DNA of 64,000 bases, taken from positions 19,696 to 83,695 of the forward strand of contig JALOCA010000012.1 in assembly GCA_023227965.1 (NCBI GenBank), in the 5' to 3' direction. Each line of letters opens with the position of its first letter. Within the stretch, counting starts at the first letter, position 1. This DNA comes from Lentimicrobiaceae bacterium (GTDB lineage: Bacteria; Bacteroidota; Bacteroidia; Bacteroidales; JALOCA01). A model generated the notes under the pieces. That model had not been told where the DNA came from. It worked only from the letters and a program-made list of their open reading frames with translations, and made no database searches. Made by a program: the position numbers and the translations under genes. Shown here piece after piece: positions 1-8,771 of this stretch.

Positions 1-1
1 A

Positions 2-208
2 GGAGTTGAAAACGAAACTCTTTCCTGCGGAACCGGTGCCACGGCATCGGCAATTGCCGCTTCATACAAGGTTAACAGTTCGGAATTTAATGTAACAACG
101 AGAGGAGGCAAGCTCAATGTTCGCTTTACAAAAATTGAAAGTGGATTTTCAGATGTGTGGCTCGAAGGAGCTGCTACCTTTGTTTTCAAAGGGGAGTACC
201 CATTGTAA
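2..208 (+). CDS. dapF: Diaminopimelate epimerase, C-terminal fragment
   Basis: This open frame enters from the left edge and ends in TAA at 206-208. It reads GVENETLSCGTGATASAIAA, which holds the second active-site cysteine motif (E-T-L-x-C-G-T-G) of diaminopimelate epimerase. The enzyme converts LL- to meso-diaminopimelate for lysine and peptidoglycan synthesis in the cytoplasm. Only the last 68 codons are present, so the N-terminal catalytic cysteine cannot be checked. It lies on the same strand as the genes up to 3.8 kb. Confidence 0.9.
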   Translation, partial: GVENETLSCGTGATASAIAASYKVNSSEFNVTTRGGKLNVRFTKIESGFSDVWLEGAATFVFKGEYPL

Positions 209-315
209 TTTTGTTGCACCTTATGAAACTGACTTTTCAAATGTGCGGGATAAAAACGTATGAAAATTATTGCAAATCAATATTTCTCAACCTTATTGTA
301 ACCAATAATTTACGA

Positions 316-759
316 ATGAAATACCTGCTTCTAATCTTACTAATTCCCTACATAAACCTGGGGCAACACAGTCCATCGCCACAATCCGGGAATTTATCGG
401 TAATCAGGCACCACGATTTTTCATTCCATAAAACTTCTCAACCGGAAAATGAAGAATTACGCATTGAAAACCACATTTTTAACCCACACGATTCCCTGAT
501 TACTCCTTTGGTAAAAATTGCAACAAAAAACAGAGAAATAAAACTCAAATATCATATTATTAACGATTTATTTTATCCTTCACAAGCACAATTTCTTAGA
601 CAGGGCGATTCCGTTCAGCTCTGGGTTTCCACCGATAAACAAACGTACCATTTACTGGATATTATTGACAGGAATACTTTGAAAACGACGGGCAAAAACT
701 ATGTTTTATTGAAAAATATTTTTGTGTATAACGATAATCCTTTTGCGTTTCTTTACTGA
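316..759 (+). CDS. Small secreted protein of unknown function
   Basis: I do not recognise this 147-residue protein. The frame is open from 157, but the ATG at 316 is preferred because it begins a clear signal peptide (MKYLLLILLIPYINLGQ) and because a start at 157 would overlap dapF. The mature part is polar, has no visible motif or membrane segment, and ends close to the stop with aromatic residues (NPFAFLY). Export to the periplasm is inferred. A GNAT gene with its own promoter follows 52 bp downstream. Confidence 0.6.
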   Translation: MKYLLLILLIPYINLGQHSPSPQSGNLSVIRHHDFSFHKTSQPENEELRIENHIFNPHDSLITPLVKIATKNREIKLKYHIINDLFYPSQAQFLRQGDSVQLWVSTDKQTYHLLDIIDRNTLKTTGKNYVLLKNIFVYNDNPFAFLY

Positions 760-787
760 TGCAGTATCACTATAAGGATGGGTTTTA

Positions 788-795
788 TATTTTTG
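788..795 (+). promoter_or_regulatory. Bacteroidetes-type -7 box for the GNAT gene
   Basis: TATTTTTG matches the Bacteroidetes TAnnTTTG -7 element and lies 16 bp before the ATG at 812, giving a very short leader. The assignment rests on motif and position only. Confidence 0.5.
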
Positions 796-811
796 TTGCA
801 ATTTTTTTCAA

Positions 812-1336
812 ATGATAAAAGGAAACAACATTTCATTGCGCGCCCCAGAACCGGAGGATATTCAAAAACTATTTGAATGGGAAAACGACAGGTCGCTCTG
901 GCATTTAAGCAATACGGTCGCCCCGTTTTCGCGCTATATGCTCGAACAATACATTCTCAGCGCTTCAAATGATATTTTCAGTCAGAAACAATTGCGGCTG
1001 ATGATTGACCTGCTTGATAATTCGGAGAAAACTGGCTGTATTGGCATTGTTGACCTGTTTGATTTTGAGCCTATACATAAAAGAGCGGGAATTGGTATTC
1101 TCCTGCATTCGGACTACCGGGAAAAAGGATTTGCCTCCCAAACCCTCGATTTACTCATGGCTTATGCAAAAGAAACCTTGTTGCTGCACCAATTATATTG
1201 CAACATAGAAACAAATAATACCGTAAGTATCAGACTTTTTCAAAAAAAAGGTTTTATTGTTTCCGGTACGAAGTTACAATGGAATTTTCATGGCAACCAA
1301 TGGCATGATGAATTATTTTTGCAATGTTTATTATAA
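812..1336 (+). CDS. GNAT family N-acetyltransferase (RimJ/SpeG-like)
   Basis: This 174-residue protein has the layout of the RimJ/RimL/SpeG branch of GCN5-related acetyltransferases. It opens with ISLRAPEPEDIQKLFEWEND, has the acetyl-CoA pyrophosphate-binding stretch RAGIGILLHSDYREKGFA near residues 91-108, and the later N-x-x-S-I-R-L-F-x-K-x-G-F segment typical of the C-terminal half. It should move an acetyl group from acetyl-CoA to an amine; substrate unknown, with a ribosomal protein, polyamine or antibiotic all possible. A TAnnTTTG box lies just upstream. mltG follows after 12 bp, so they may be co-transcribed. Confidence 0.85.
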   Translation: MIKGNNISLRAPEPEDIQKLFEWENDRSLWHLSNTVAPFSRYMLEQYILSASNDIFSQKQLRLMIDLLDNSEKTGCIGIVDLFDFEPIHKRAGIGILLHSDYREKGFASQTLDLLMAYAKETLLLHQLYCNIETNNTVSIRLFQKKGFIVSGTKLQWNFHGNQWHDELFLQCLL

Positions 1337-1348
1337 TGTAAAAACAAT

Positions 1349-2419
1349 ATGACAACTGCGGGAAATCCATTTTTTACCTCGAAAAAGCAAAGAAACATAA
1401 TAATTGTCGCACTTATCTCTGTTTTTTTATTGCTCGGCACTGCCGGATTTTTCTTTTACCGTATTTTCTTTGCCGGAAATGTACAATTAGCAAATAAAGA
1501 AACTGATTATCTGTATATTCCTACACATTCTTCCTTTAACAATGTTACCACAATTCTTAAAGAAAAAGGGATAATAAAAAATATGCGACTCTTTGTTTGG
1601 GTTGCAAAGCAAAAAGGATACCTTTCAAAAGTGAAGCCGGGCAAGTACAAAATTTTCAATGGGATGAGTACCAATAGCCTTGTCAACCTGTTACGTTCCG
1701 GAAAGCAGGAGCCCGTCAGAGTTATATTCAATTCTATACGGACTAAAGCCGATATGGCTTCCCGTATCTCAAAACAAATTGAGGCAGATTCGGCTTCGCT
1801 AATACAACAATTAAATAATGCCGGACTTGCAAAAAAATTTGGGCTAACCACTGAAAATATCTTAGTACTTTTTATCCCCAATACTTATGAATTTTGGTGG
1901 AATACGGATGCCGCTACTTTTATTGGTAAAATGTACCGGTATTATGCTGATTTCTGGAATGAGGAACGCCGAAATCAAGCAGCGGCAATCGGACTACAAC
2001 CAGCCGAAGTAAGTATTCTTGCCTCTATCGTTGAAAAAGAAACCAATAAAGACGATGAAAAGCCAATGATTGCAGGAGTGTATCTTAACCGGCTTGCCCG
2101 AGGCTGGCACCTGGAAGCCGATCCAACCTTAGTTTTTGCTGCAAATGATTATACAATCCACAGAGTGCTAAATTGCCATAAAAATATTGATTCACCGTAT
2201 AATACATATAAATATCCTGGGTTACCTCCTGGTCCCATTTGCATACCTTCCATTGCTTCTATACAATCCGTATTGCATTTTACCCGCCATCAATACTTGT
2301 TTTTTTGTGCAAAAGAGGACATGACAGGTTACCATAATTTTGCAGCCAATATTACACAGCACCGTGTTAATGCTGTACGCTACCAACAAGAACTTGATAA
2401 ACGCAAAATAAAAAAATAA
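1349..2419 (+). CDS. mltG: Endolytic transglycosylase MltG (YceG-like)
   Basis: This 356-residue protein is the inner-membrane lytic transglycosylase that cleaves nascent glycan strands and is thought to end their elongation. One membrane helix spans about residues 17-39, followed by a LysM-like region and the YceG catalytic domain. The signature ASIVEKET gives the likely catalytic glutamate E229, and EADPTLVFA and the PGLPPGPICIPS segment are also typical. Length fits the family. It sits 1 bp upstream of the phosphohexomutase, so the two are almost surely one transcript. Confidence 0.95.
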   Translation: MTTAGNPFFTSKKQRNIIIVALISVFLLLGTAGFFFYRIFFAGNVQLANKETDYLYIPTHSSFNNVTTILKEKGIIKNMRLFVWVAKQKGYLSKVKPGKYKIFNGMSTNSLVNLLRSGKQEPVRVIFNSIRTKADMASRISKQIEADSASLIQQLNNAGLAKKFGLTTENILVLFIPNTYEFWWNTDAATFIGKMYRYYADFWNEERRNQAAAIGLQPAEVSILASIVEKETNKDDEKPMIAGVYLNRLARGWHLEADPTLVFAANDYTIHRVLNCHKNIDSPYNTYKYPGLPPGPICIPSIASIQSVLHFTRHQYLFFCAKEDMTGYHNFAANITQHRVNAVRYQQELDKRKIKK

Positions 2420-2420
2420 G

Positions 2421-3812
2421 ATGGGTGCATTTAAAGCATACGATATCAGGGGTATATATAATAAAGATTTTAACCGGAACGACGTATATGCCATCGGATT
2501 TTTTCTTCCCGAACTATTGCATACCGACAAAGTGTTGGTAGGGAGGGATGCCCGTACATCTTCCGACGAAATTTTTGAAGCTTTAACCCGTGGTATTATT
2601 GATGCCGGTGCCGATGTTTACGATTTAGGTCTCGCTACCACGCCCCTTGTGTATTATGCCACTGCCTGTTTCGGTTTTGATGCTTCGGTACAAATAACTG
2701 CTTCACATAATCCTAAAGAGTATAATGGTTTAAAAATTTCTAAAACCGATTGTTTACCTGTAGGTTACGATACAGGGTTGGGTCAGTTGGAAAGCTGGCT
2801 AATCAACAATAAAGAAATAAAAACCTCTGACCGGAAAGGAAAAACCATTCCATTTGATGCCAAGACATCTTATGTTGCATTTTTAAAAAAATACCTGCCC
2901 AATATTTCTTCCTTAAACATGGCTATTGATTGTTCCAATGGAATGGTCTCACTTTTTGCAAGAGAAATTTTCGGAAATACGCCTCATTACCTTTTTGAAA
3001 ATATTGACTGTAGTTTTCCCAACCACGAACCCAATCCGCTTGAGACCGAAAATACCGAGCCATTGCGCTACTTTGTAAAACAAAACCAATGCGATATCGG
3101 TTTAATTTTCGATGGAGATGCTGACAGGGTGATGTTTGTTGACGAAGCAGGAAACTTCATCTCGCCCGACCTCATGATTGCAATTGCAGGAATGTATTTT
3201 TCAAAAAAAATGGCAGTCGGGAGCAAATGTTTTGCGGATTGCGGCTGCGATTCAATGCAACCCCATAAGGCATTAATTGACATAAGAACTTCAAAATCTG
3301 TAAAAAATTACCTAAAAAAAACAGGGTATCAGGTAGAAATGTGGCGGGTAGGCAGGGCTTATGCAGCTATTAAACTCCGAGAAATTAATGGCTTATTTGG
3401 AGGAGAACTTGCAGGACACTATTATTTTCGCGATTTCTATTATTCTGATTCGGGTTTGCTTGCAGCGCTCATTTTGCTCGATGTTATTGCCGGCGAAAAA
3501 GCAAAAGGTAACAGTGTTTCGAAAATCCTGCAAAACGTTTCCCATGGGTATTTCAATTCGGGGGAAATCAATTTCCGTATCGGACAAAAAGAACAGGCTA
3601 TGGAAGCTTTACGAAGCCATTTTTGTACTCTCGAAAATCCGGTGGCTTTTTACGATTTTGATGGATACCGCATCGAGTTTAACGACTGGTGGTTTAATGT
3701 ACGCCCATCAAACACCGAACCTTACCTGCGTTTTATTGCCGAGGCTACCGATGCATCATTGTTAAAAACAAAGATTGAAGAGGTTAAAAAAATTATTCAG
3801 CAATTTTCCTGA
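2421..3812 (+). CDS. Phosphomannomutase/phosphoglucomutase
   Basis: This 463-residue enzyme belongs to the alpha-D-phosphohexomutase superfamily, which interconverts hexose 1- and 6-phosphates for sugar-nucleotide synthesis. All four family loops are visible: the phosphoserine loop TASHNPKEYNG (S95), the metal loop DGDADR (231-236), the sugar loop GGELAGH near 331, and the phosphate loop RPSNTEPYLR near 431. This pattern is closest to the ManB/AlgC group, but specificity for mannose versus glucose cannot be read from the sequence. It is tightly linked to mltG, in keeping with a role in envelope glycans. Confidence 0.92.
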   Translation: MGAFKAYDIRGIYNKDFNRNDVYAIGFFLPELLHTDKVLVGRDARTSSDEIFEALTRGIIDAGADVYDLGLATTPLVYYATACFGFDASVQITASHNPKEYNGLKISKTDCLPVGYDTGLGQLESWLINNKEIKTSDRKGKTIPFDAKTSYVAFLKKYLPNISSLNMAIDCSNGMVSLFAREIFGNTPHYLFENIDCSFPNHEPNPLETENTEPLRYFVKQNQCDIGLIFDGDADRVMFVDEAGNFISPDLMIAIAGMYFSKKMAVGSKCFADCGCDSMQPHKALIDIRTSKSVKNYLKKTGYQVEMWRVGRAYAAIKLREINGLFGGELAGHYYFRDFYYSDSGLLAALILLDVIAGEKAKGNSVSKILQNVSHGYFNSGEINFRIGQKEQAMEALRSHFCTLENPVAFYDFDGYRIEFNDWWFNVRPSNTEPYLRFIAEATDASLLKTKIEEVKKIIQQFS

Positions 3813-3881
3813 TTATCCGATTTTAGTTTTTTTATTCCATATCGGAGTTAAATTAATATTAAGATAGAATTATGGATTTTT

Positions 3882-5501
3882 TCAGCCTTTGTTTTTTAAT
3901 TTCTTAAAAGCATTATCGTCTATAATAATTAGAATTGCTTTTTGCAGCTCGTTATCCAACGGGCTTACTATTTGGTAATATGATCCTACATCAAAAAGAC
4001 TTCTGGCTATTAAACCTTTAATAACTAACGAAATATATTTTTCGGAAATAACAAAATCAGAATCTAATTTTTTCACGCCTTCTTTTTCGGCGTAATCTGT
4101 AAATTGTTTCAGGAAGTTTTCATCAGTAACAAAATTTACGGAAAAGTTGTTCAAATCGGGATAAGCCGCTTTCAAATCGGTGCGGTGGTCTTCTATATAT
4201 TGCATAACAAACTGATTAATAATCCCTTTGCGAAATATTTCGCTGTAATATTTTGTAATAAAGGATGAATCCCAAGGGATAAAAATATCGGGCATAATGC
4301 CTCCGCCACCATAAACGGTACGTCCGTTGTTTGTACTGTATTTCAGAGAGTCAGGGAATTTGATACTGTCGGCATTCACCAGTTCGCCATGTTTGTATCG
4401 TTTGTAAAGGTCTAAATAATAATCTTCAAGACTTTCTTCATAAGGCCTTTGAATGCATCTGCCTGAAGGTGTGTGGTAACGTCCGGTAGTAAGGCGAATT
4501 TGTGTGCTGTCGGGTAGCTGGAACGGATGCTGAACCAATCCTTTTCCAAACGATCTTCTGCCGATAACTAACCCTCTGTCCCAGTCCTGTACAGCTCCTG
4601 CAACAATTTCGCTTGCCGAAGCGGAACCTTCATTTATCATCACTATCAGTTTTCCTTTTTCAAAACCACCTTTCTGGGTAGAATAAAAATCCTGACGTGG
4701 GCTTTTAAGTCCTTCGGTATAAACTTCCAGTTTACCTTTTTCAAGAAATTCGTCGGCAAGTTCAATTGCTATGTTCATATAGCCTCCCGTATTGTTTCTT
4801 AAATCGAGAATAAGGCTTTTCATTCCTGCTTTTTTTAAAGTATTAAGACTCAAAGTAAACTCATCCATCGAAGTTTGCGAAAATCTATCCAGTTTAATGT
4901 ACCCGATATCGGAAGTAGCCATATAAGTGGCGTCAATGCTGTTCAAAGGAATTTTATCGCGGGTAATGGTATAAGATGTCAAGCCCTTAATCCCTTTGCG
5001 GAAAATGCTCACCACAACTTTGGTCCCCTTTTTACCACGCAGGCGATCCATCACATATTTTGTGTTCACTTTTTTCCCGAAAGCATTTTCTCCGTTTATT
5101 TTCACGATTTTATCACCAGCCATAATTCCAACTTTTTCTGAAGGTCCGCCAGAGATAGCTGCAACCACAAGGATAGTATCTTTGAACACCTGAAATTGAA
5201 CGCCAATTCCATCAAATTTTCCCTCAAGGGGTTCATTGGCTTCACGAAGTTCTTCCTTTGAAATGTACACCGAATGTGGATCAAGTTCTTTCAGCATTTC
5301 GGTAATAGCGGTTTCGGTAAGTTTAGCCTCGTTTACACTGTCAACATAGGCAAACCGGATTATCTGCATTGCAGTTGCAAATTTTTGTACCGTTTGCCGC
5401 GAATCGTAACTTTGGGCTAAACCATTCCTGGTATTGGTAAACAATCCGATAACAAGAATAAGTACCAAATATTTGCTAAAAAAGAAAAAACGATTATTCA
5501 T
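3882..5501 (-). CDS. S41 family C-terminal processing protease (CtpA-like)
   Basis: This 539-residue periplasmic protease carries an N-terminal signal or anchor (about residues 8-30), a PDZ domain from about 85 to 180, and the S41 catalytic core. The serine-lysine dyad is S295 in EGSASASEI and K320 in RRSFGKG, 25 residues apart as in the family. Such enzymes recognise C-terminal ends of envelope proteins through the PDZ domain and trim or degrade them. The C-terminal 150 residues form the extension usual for Bacteroidetes members. It converges with the phosphohexomutase and has its own promoter box at 5552-5559. Confidence 0.93.
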   Translation of the reverse strand: MNNRFFFFSKYLVLILVIGLFTNTRNGLAQSYDSRQTVQKFATAMQIIRFAYVDSVNEAKLTETAITEMLKELDPHSVYISKEELREANEPLEGKFDGIGVQFQVFKDTILVVAAISGGPSEKVGIMAGDKIVKINGENAFGKKVNTKYVMDRLRGKKGTKVVVSIFRKGIKGLTSYTITRDKIPLNSIDATYMATSDIGYIKLDRFSQTSMDEFTLSLNTLKKAGMKSLILDLRNNTGGYMNIAIELADEFLEKGKLEVYTEGLKSPRQDFYSTQKGGFEKGKLIVMINEGSASASEIVAGAVQDWDRGLVIGRRSFGKGLVQHPFQLPDSTQIRLTTGRYHTPSGRCIQRPYEESLEDYYLDLYKRYKHGELVNADSIKFPDSLKYSTNNGRTVYGGGGIMPDIFIPWDSSFITKYYSEIFRKGIINQFVMQYIEDHRTDLKAAYPDLNNFSVNFVTDENFLKQFTDYAEKEGVKKLDSDFVISEKYISLVIKGLIARSLFDVGSYYQIVSPLDNELQKAILIIIDDNAFKKLKNKG

Positions 5502-5551
5502 GATGCATAAATTTTATCAACTGACAAAAAGTCAACTAAGGATTAAAAATT

Positions 5552-5559
5552 CAAAAATA
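5552..5559 (-). promoter_or_regulatory. -7 box upstream of the CtpA-like protease
   Basis: On the minus strand this reads TATTTTTG (TAnnTTTG consensus), 50 bp before the start codon at 5501. Motif-based assignment. Confidence 0.45.
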
Positions 5560-5656
5560 CAAGAAAATGGTATAGGAAAGCAATGCAATGAAGCAATTAT
5601 GAAAAATTAACAGATACATGGCTCGATTGTTGTTTACTTGCGACAAAACATTAATC

Positions 5657-6388
5657 ATGTCAGACGAACGGGAAAAACTACTCCGTAGCATGCTGTTTCC
5701 CTTCTTTTTTATTGTTTTGCTTTGGTGCATTCAACTTTGCAAACAATTCTTTAATGCCGACCTGATATTTTTAGGCATTCTTCCTTTACGTGCAGAAGGT
5801 CTTCCTGGAATTATTACTGCCCCACTCATTCATGCTGACTATGCACATTTGGGTTCCAACTCTTTACCACTTTTCATGTTGGGTTCTGCCTTATTTTACT
5901 TTTACAGGGAGATTGCATTTAAAGTAATCGGGCTTTCATGGTTAATGACCGGAATCTGGGTTTGGCTTTTTGCAAGAGGGAACTCTTTTCATATAGGTGC
6001 AAGCGGGGTGGTTTATGCTTTGGCTGCCTTCCATTTTTTCAGTGGGTTTATCCGGCGCGAATCTAAGCTCATGGCATTTTCCTTGTTGGTTGTTTTTTTA
6101 TACGGAAGTATGATATGGGGAGTTTTTCCTGAGTTTTTTCCACACAAAAATATCTCCTGGGAATCGCATCTTATGGGTTCCATAGCAGGTTTTATTCTTT
6201 CGGTATATTTTCGTAACGATGGGATACAACGTAAAGTTTACCAATGGAACGAAGAAGAAGAAGAGGAAGATGATGATGAAAATAGCCCATGGAAACAAAC
6301 CGAGGAGACCCCGCCTTCACCCTCCGAAGAACAGAAAGATGACAGCAACAAACCGTTTCTGTCTGTCCATTATGAAATTAAAAAATAA
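5657..6388 (+). CDS. Rhomboid family intramembrane serine protease
   Basis: This 243-residue membrane protein has the rhomboid active site: GASG with nucleophile S116, H171 in the last helix (SHLMGSIAG), and the HADYAHLGSN motif supplying the H-x-x-x-x-H-x-x-x-N pattern of helix 2. It cleaves transmembrane substrates within the membrane. I chose the ATG at 5657 (MSDEREKLLRSMLFP) because family members begin shortly before the first helix; an in-frame ATG at 5618 would add 13 residues. The C-terminal tail is soluble and very acidic (EEEEEEDDDE), then rich in Pro and Ser. Confidence 0.88.
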   Translation: MSDEREKLLRSMLFPFFFIVLLWCIQLCKQFFNADLIFLGILPLRAEGLPGIITAPLIHADYAHLGSNSLPLFMLGSALFYFYREIAFKVIGLSWLMTGIWVWLFARGNSFHIGASGVVYALAAFHFFSGFIRRESKLMAFSLLVVFLYGSMIWGVFPEFFPHKNISWESHLMGSIAGFILSVYFRNDGIQRKVYQWNEEEEEEDDDENSPWKQTEETPPSPSEEQKDDSNKPFLSVHYEIKK

Positions 6389-6412
6389 GGTTTTGCCCTT
6401 AATTTACCGGAA

Positions 6413-7756
6413 TTAATCCCGCCCATGCATCATCGTTAGTAACTTGCGTGCAATAAAAAATACTATAATAGCAAGTACAAGCATAAAAATGGCAATGGAA
6501 GCAAAAATGGTTCCTGCACCCAACTCTTTAACATATCCTACAAGAAAACCGCTTATCAAGTTTGCCAAAAAATTGGAACAAAACCAAACTCCCATAAAAA
6601 GTGAAGCTAATTTCATCGGAGCCAGTTTGGTTACCATTGAAAGACCTATCGGAGAGAGACACAATTCGCCTATTGTATGAAAGAAATAGGTAGCTATCAG
6701 CCAAAAAAGACCTGCCTTAACGTTTACATCTGATACATCACCCCCGCGTTGTGCTATGGCACCCAGAATAAACATAAAACCAATTGCAAGAAAAACCATC
6801 CCAATTCCCATTTTTACAGGTGTTGAAGGATTTTTCCCTTTTCTTGATAACGCCATCCATAACCAGGAAAAAAACGGAGACAGGATTACAACAAACAAAG
6901 GATTAACACTCTGAAACCATTCGGTAGGTATAGTCCAACCGGCTACCGTTCGATTAATAAATCTTTCGGTGTACAAATTGAAAGATGAACCGGCTTGTTC
7001 GTAGCCAGCCCAGAAAAAAGTAACGATAAACAGCAAAACCACAATTACGGCAATTCTATCTTTTTCTTCTTTTGTCAATGGCGTTTTTTCAATTTGTATA
7101 GCTTTATTTTGTTGATGTTTTGGCACTTTGCCCAAATTGCCCAAATATCGGGGAGCCGTTATAACATAAGCAATTAATCCTAAAGCCATACCTGTTCCGG
7201 CAGTAATAAAGCCGTAACGATAGCCATAAGTTTGGCTGAAATACCCACAAAGGATGGGTGCCAGAAATACTCCGGCATTGAACAACATATAATATATGGT
7301 AAAAGCACTGTCGCGACGTTTATCGCCCTGCTGGTATAAATCGCCAACCATGGTTACAACCGTAGGTTTAAAAAAACCATTGCCCAATATCAGCAAGGTA
7401 AGCCCGCCAATAAAAGGCAACAAACTGTCATCAATAGCACAGGTAAAATGCCCCAGCATAATAAGTACCCCGCCAATGAAAACAGAACGACGTTCACCCA
7501 AATAACGGTCGGCTAACCAACCTCCCAACAAGGGAAATAAATAACATAGTCCCGTAAAAATTCCATAAATTTTTCCGGCAAAGCCATCATCCCAGCCCAT
7601 GCCACCCAAATGCCCGGAGGAAGGACTCAGTGCACTATTAACCATGTACAAAATAAGAAAAGCCCGCATTCCGTAATAGCTGAAACGTTCCCAAGATGCT
7701 GTTAACGCAAGCATATACAATGCAGATGGTTGTTTCATAGTAGCCTGTTTTTCCAT
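6413..7756 (-). CDS. Proton-dependent oligopeptide transporter (POT/PTR2 family)
   Basis: This 447-residue polytopic protein is a major-facilitator peptide:H+ symporter. Recognisable PTR2 features are the helix-1 ERFSYYGMRAFLILYM motif (E-x-x-x-x-Y/F-Y/F-G-M/x-R, which contributes to proton and peptide binding), GGWLADRYLGERR after helix 2, the signature FTIYYMLFNAGVFLAPILCG in helices 4-5, and the long mid-protein loop followed by FFWAGYEQAGSS. It imports di- and tripeptides into the cytoplasm. It converges with the rhomboid gene. No clear TAnnTTTG box was found before its start. Confidence 0.93.
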   Translation of the reverse strand: MEKQATMKQPSALYMLALTASWERFSYYGMRAFLILYMVNSALSPSSGHLGGMGWDDGFAGKIYGIFTGLCYLFPLLGGWLADRYLGERRSVFIGGVLIMLGHFTCAIDDSLLPFIGGLTLLILGNGFFKPTVVTMVGDLYQQGDKRRDSAFTIYYMLFNAGVFLAPILCGYFSQTYGYRYGFITAGTGMALGLIAYVITAPRYLGNLGKVPKHQQNKAIQIEKTPLTKEEKDRIAVIVVLLFIVTFFWAGYEQAGSSFNLYTERFINRTVAGWTIPTEWFQSVNPLFVVILSPFFSWLWMALSRKGKNPSTPVKMGIGMVFLAIGFMFILGAIAQRGGDVSDVNVKAGLFWLIATYFFHTIGELCLSPIGLSMVTKLAPMKLASLFMGVWFCSNFLANLISGFLVGYVKELGAGTIFASIAIFMLVLAIIVFFIARKLLTMMHGRD

Positions 7757-7818
7757 TTTTTTATAGATTTGAGGAGCTAAAATATTAAAATATTACATAT
7801 CCCATTCATGAATTTTAC

Positions 7819-7826
7819 TAATTTTG
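7819..7826 (+). promoter_or_regulatory. -7 box for miaA
   Basis: TAATTTTG fits TAnnTTTG and ends 7 bp before the miaA ATG at 7834, so the mRNA would be leaderless or nearly so. Motif-based inference. Confidence 0.45.
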
Positions 7827-7833
7827 ACCTCCT

Positions 7834-8745
7834 ATGCCACTTATTACCCTGCTGGGACCTACTGCTACCGGGAAAACGAGGCTGGCAGCTCTTTTGGCTG
7901 CAGCCTGTAATGGCGAAATTATAAGCGCCGACAGCCGCCAGGTTTACCGAAAAATGAATCTTGGAACCGGAAAAGATTATAATGACTATATTGTTAATGG
8001 TAAGCAAATTACTTATTATTTGATTGATATTGCCGATCCTGGCTACGAATACAGTGTTCATGAATTCCAGCGTGATTTTCACTTAGTATTCCAGGATATC
8101 CTCTCTCGCATAAAACAACCCATTCTTTGTGGAGGTACTGGTTTATACTTGGAAGCAATTCTGAAAGGTTACCGGCTACCGGCTATACCGGAAGATACAT
8201 CTTTGCGAAATTCGCTCAATCTGCTTAGTGATGAAGAGCTTTGTACAAAGCTTTCAAGATTAAAATCACTTCATGCCACTACAGATACCGTAAACCGAAA
8301 CCGGCTATTGAGAGCCATCGAGATAGAAACCTGGCTTCAGAAAAATCCGGATATCAAGTCTTTTCAGCCAGTTCCATCAATTATTTTCGGTATTAACTTT
8401 CCCCGCGAAATCATAAGGCAACATATTACACATCGTCTGCAACAACGTTTGGAAAACGGAATGATAGAGGAAATTCAGCAAATACTCAACTCGGGAGTCC
8501 GTCCCGAAACATTAAAAGCTTATGGGCTTGAGTACAAATATATTACCCAATACATAATCAAAGAACTTACCTATAACGAAATGTTTACTTTGCTCAACAC
8601 AGCCATACACCAATTTGCAAAACGGCAGATGACCTGGTTTCGTCGTATGGAACGCAACGGTTTGCCTATCCGATGGATTGATGGTAACTTGCCAGATAAA
8701 GAAAAAGTGAACCGTATTCTTGAGGTAATATCATTAAAGAAATAA
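7834..8745 (+). CDS. miaA: tRNA dimethylallyltransferase MiaA
   Basis: This 303-residue enzyme adds a dimethylallyl group from DMAPP to N6 of A37 in tRNAs reading UNN codons. It has the P-loop LGPTATGKT (residues 6-14), the SADSRQVYRKMNLGTGK motif that binds the tRNA and prenyl donor, the GGTGLYLEAIL motif, and the late QFAKRQMTWFRR motif. Length is normal. It is divergent from the POT transporter and converges with gldA. A promoter box lies immediately upstream. Confidence 0.97.
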   Translation: MPLITLLGPTATGKTRLAALLAAACNGEIISADSRQVYRKMNLGTGKDYNDYIVNGKQITYYLIDIADPGYEYSVHEFQRDFHLVFQDILSRIKQPILCGGTGLYLEAILKGYRLPAIPEDTSLRNSLNLLSDEELCTKLSRLKSLHATTDTVNRNRLLRAIEIETWLQKNPDIKSFQPVPSIIFGINFPREIIRQHITHRLQQRLENGMIEEIQQILNSGVRPETLKAYGLEYKYITQYIIKELTYNEMFTLLNTAIHQFAKRQMTWFRRMERNGLPIRWIDGNLPDKEKVNRILEVISLKK

Positions 8746-8771
8746 GCAAAATATAGCAGCGGTTTCTGTTT

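Noticed and set aside
157..315. Longer start for the secreted protein at 157
   Set aside because: It would overlap the dapF 3' end and bury the signal peptide that begins at 316.
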